Assembly (NCBI GenBank): GCA_951828515.1
Contig: OX639992.1
Span: 1,478,439 to 1,542,438 of the forward strand
Direction: 5' to 3'
DNA: 64,000 bases
DNA from: an uncultured Poribacteria bacterium
GTDB lineage: Bacteria > Poribacteria > WGA-4E > WGA-3G
Shown here: in pieces, positions 62,705 through 64,000 of the stretch
Layout of the letters: each line of letters starts with the position of its first letter
Position numbering within the stretch: position 1 is the stretch's first letter
The notes under the pieces: model-generated
The model's input: only the letters and a program-made list of their open reading frames with translations
Databases searched by the model: none
Told to the model about the DNA's origin: nothing
Position numbers and translations under genes: made by a program

Positions 62705-62814
62705 TTTTTAATTATACCTTGCGGAGAAATCAAGTGGGTTAGAACCATCAAGCTCATCTCTGAAATCTGAAGAAACACCCAAGCAAAAACCCCTCCGCTA
62801 CGCTTACGGGCTCC
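62705..62814 (-). promoter_or_regulatory. Leader element copy upstream of the DUF6807 gene
   Basis: On the minus strand: GGAGCCCGTAAGCGTAGCGG, GGGTTTTTGCTTGGGTGTTT, then CTCCGCAAGGTATAATTAAA before ATG 62704. The middle part matches the copy at 9451-9558 rather than those at 9211-9414, so modules are shared across copies. Confidence 0.65.
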
Positions 62815-62838
62815 GGTTACAAAAAATAACTTACGACA

Positions 62839-62928
62839 GCAGCTTGCAACAACGGCACAAGCGGACAGAAGAGAAAGAGCCTAATAAACAAACCCCTTGA
62901 TCCTAGCACCTTGCGAATCATTAAAAAT
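62839..62928 (+). repeat. Degenerate leader element copy, divergent from its neighbour
   Basis: Plus-strand CAGCTTGCAACAACGGCACA followed by AGCGG; GCTTG/CAAGC replaces the GCCTGC/GCAGGC stem of the copy at 14425. It ends GAATCATTAAAAA at the stop codon of the minus-strand isomerase gene. It does not lead into a gene. Confidence 0.5.
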
Positions 62929-62930
62929 CC

Positions 62931-63755
62931 CTAATTGAGGTAAGGGTTCACGACTTCGCGTTCAATCGCCAAACCTTCCCATTCATCATCACCGGGTCCG
63001 TCGTAGATGAGGGTATGGGGTCCGGCAAACTCTGCCTCTTGGGCAAGATCAAGGCATTGCACGTAGTCTTCCTTGTCCATCTCTCGCGGTGCAGCAAAAT
63101 GTGCCTTGGTGTGACACGACTCTGCCCACGCAGCGATCGCGGCGAGATCTTCATACTTTGTATCACCACGCCAGTTGCCGAAGTCGAGACATAGCCCCAC
63201 CTTACCGTCCAGCCCACCTAAAATAGTATTGACGTTTTCAGGCGTAGAAAAGACGGAGAACCAGTTTTCGCTCATCAAGCGGATGCCCGCGGTGTCAGCC
63301 CGGTCGGTGAGTTGTGCGAGGACATCACGGCTCTGTGCTACGGTTTCTGCGGAGGGATCGGCTTTACCCCCAATGACGCGTGCGCATCTCGCATCGAGTT
63401 CACCAGCAATATCGATCCACTTTTCAATCCATGCGATGTCGCGTTCTGCATCAGACGAATGGGTAATGTCACCATCGTCAATCAACAGAGAGAAAAGTTC
63501 AACGTCCGCAGTTGCGAGTGCGGCACGGAGTTCAGCGAGGTAGGTTTTCTCGACAGAAGGCAGATGGAAATGACAAATCTCTAAAGTGTGAATGCCGAAT
63601 TCGGCGACATGTGCGGGTAACTCCAGAAGTGAAATAGGTCCCTTGTTATGGGTTTCAATTGGGATTTGCATGCCGTGTGCGGGTCCGGTGAATCCGGGTT
63701 TTCCGAGTTGTCGATGCAAGCTCCACGTTGAGACTGAGAGTCGAGGTGTTGACAT
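62931..63755 (-). CDS. Sugar phosphate isomerase/epimerase (TIM barrel)
   Basis: 274 residues from ATG 63755 (GGAGGAG about 8 bases upstream). Family features: LSVSTWSLHRQLGKPGFTGP, FGIHTLEICHFHLPSVEKTY, LMSENWFSVFSTPENVNTIL (metal ligand Glu), GLCLDFGNWRGDTKYEDLAA and HTKAHFAAPREMDKEDYVQC. A metal-dependent isomerase or epimerase; substrate unknown. The frame is open to 63839, but the longer start has no RBS and adds sequence outside the family fold. Confidence 0.9.
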   Translation of the reverse strand: MSTPRLSVSTWSLHRQLGKPGFTGPAHGMQIPIETHNKGPISLLELPAHVAEFGIHTLEICHFHLPSVEKTYLAELRAALATADVELFSLLIDDGDITHSSDAERDIAWIEKWIDIAGELDARCARVIGGKADPSAETVAQSRDVLAQLTDRADTAGIRLMSENWFSVFSTPENVNTILGGLDGKVGLCLDFGNWRGDTKYEDLAAIAAWAESCHTKAHFAAPREMDKEDYVQCLDLAQEAEFAGPHTLIYDGPGDDEWEGLAIEREVVNPYLN

Positions 63756-64000
63756 AGTTTTACTCCTCCAAAATTCGCGATCAGGAGATCGCTGCGACAG
63801 GTGTATTTCACCTACCAAAAAATCTCTGAAATTTTTCAACTTCTTTTCAAAATAACAATTCGATTGCTGTTTGTGCCCTTCCTATTATTGGAGATCCCCC
63901 AGCAATTCGCCGTTTTCGTGAAATGCTGCGCGTTAATCATGAGTATTTCAGGCACAAGTCCCACATCAAGCGATGCTTTGACGATAGCGTTTTCTAAAAA
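63756..64000. other. Right window edge, no confident gene
   Basis: The AAATTCGCGATCAGGAGATC-type sequence just upstream of the isomerase gene is a small imperfect palindrome. A minus-strand frame is open from 64000 to about 63835 (ENAIVKASLDVGLVPEILMI, then FTKTANCWGI) without a visible start, and a plus-strand frame is also open (RRFREMLRVNHEYF). Neither can be assigned; one may be the end of a gene outside the window. Confidence 0.3.

Noticed and set aside
63835-64000. Partial minus-strand gene at the right edge
   Set aside because: The frame is open but shows no motif I recognise and is too short to support; a plus-strand frame is equally open.

Overview
The window looks like part of a chromosome of an uncultured Gram-negative bacterium, most like Candidatus Poribacteria. 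This is an inference. It rests on the mix of paralogous Gfo/Idh/MocA oxidoreductases, TIM-barrel sugar isomerase/epimerases, a phytanoyl-CoA dioxygenase-type protein, FG-GAP propellers ending in a YPNPFNPET-type C-terminal domain, DUF4159 and DUF6807 proteins, multidomain ECF sigma factors, and a very high load of short interspersed repeats. An outer membrane is implied by an Omp85-type barrel, a TonB-dependent receptor, lipoproteins, a heptosyltransferase-like enzyme and an RND-type adaptor. I saw no rRNA, tRNA or CRISPR array.

Layout. 1-4.4 kb: GMC oxidoreductase (cut by the window edge), TPR protein, PhyH-type dioxygenase, Gfo/Idh/MocA oxidoreductase and queF. 4.4-11.2 kb: FG-GAP surface protein, small propeller, queG, pheA (TTG start) and a small gene with an in-frame UGA. 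11.2-20 kb: UPF0182 membrane protein, a metallopeptidase/TolB/Omp85 fusion and three lipoproteins. 20-27.3 kb: efflux adaptor with a tolC-like stub, TonB-dependent receptor and an ECF sigma factor carrying a transmembrane and periplasmic domain. 27.8-33 kb: oxidoreductase, PIG-L-type protein, isomerase and TolB-like protein. 34-38.8 kb: a selenoprotein N-like gene with an in-frame UGA, then a BlaI/BlaR1 pair whose sensor carries a thioredoxin domain. 39-44.1 kb: sigma factor/TPR/thioredoxin fusion with two ABC permeases. 44.8-53.4 kb: DUF4159 protein, NTF2-like lipoprotein, glycosyltransferase 9, cytochrome-like lipoprotein with an Asp/His tail, PEP-synthase-like protein and a VWA protein. 53.5-64 kb: isomerase/FG-GAP/AlkP-superfamily operon, phosphodiesterase, sulfite-oxidase-like molybdoenzyme, Rieske protein, DUF6807 protein and another isomerase.

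The most interesting signals are two in-frame UGA codons, each followed by a hairpin with the spacing of a bacterial SECIS element. The stronger lies in a protein with the SC-Sec-G motif of animal selenoprotein N fused to a thioredoxin domain. The second feature is a recurring structured leader element of about 90-130 bp that ends in CCGCAAGGA plus an A/T-rich spacer and a start codon, so it supplies the ribosome binding site to unrelated genes. The window also holds a family of TA-flanked MITE-like elements, one inserted inside another, and a perfect 30-bp tandem array that starts at a stop codon.

Redox and envelope themes recur. Thioredoxin-like domains sit on the selenoprotein, on a BlaR1 sensor and on a sigma factor. 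Both ECF sigma factors have C-terminal extensions that could sense the cell surface directly. Queuosine synthesis is represented by queF and queG about 4 kb apart.
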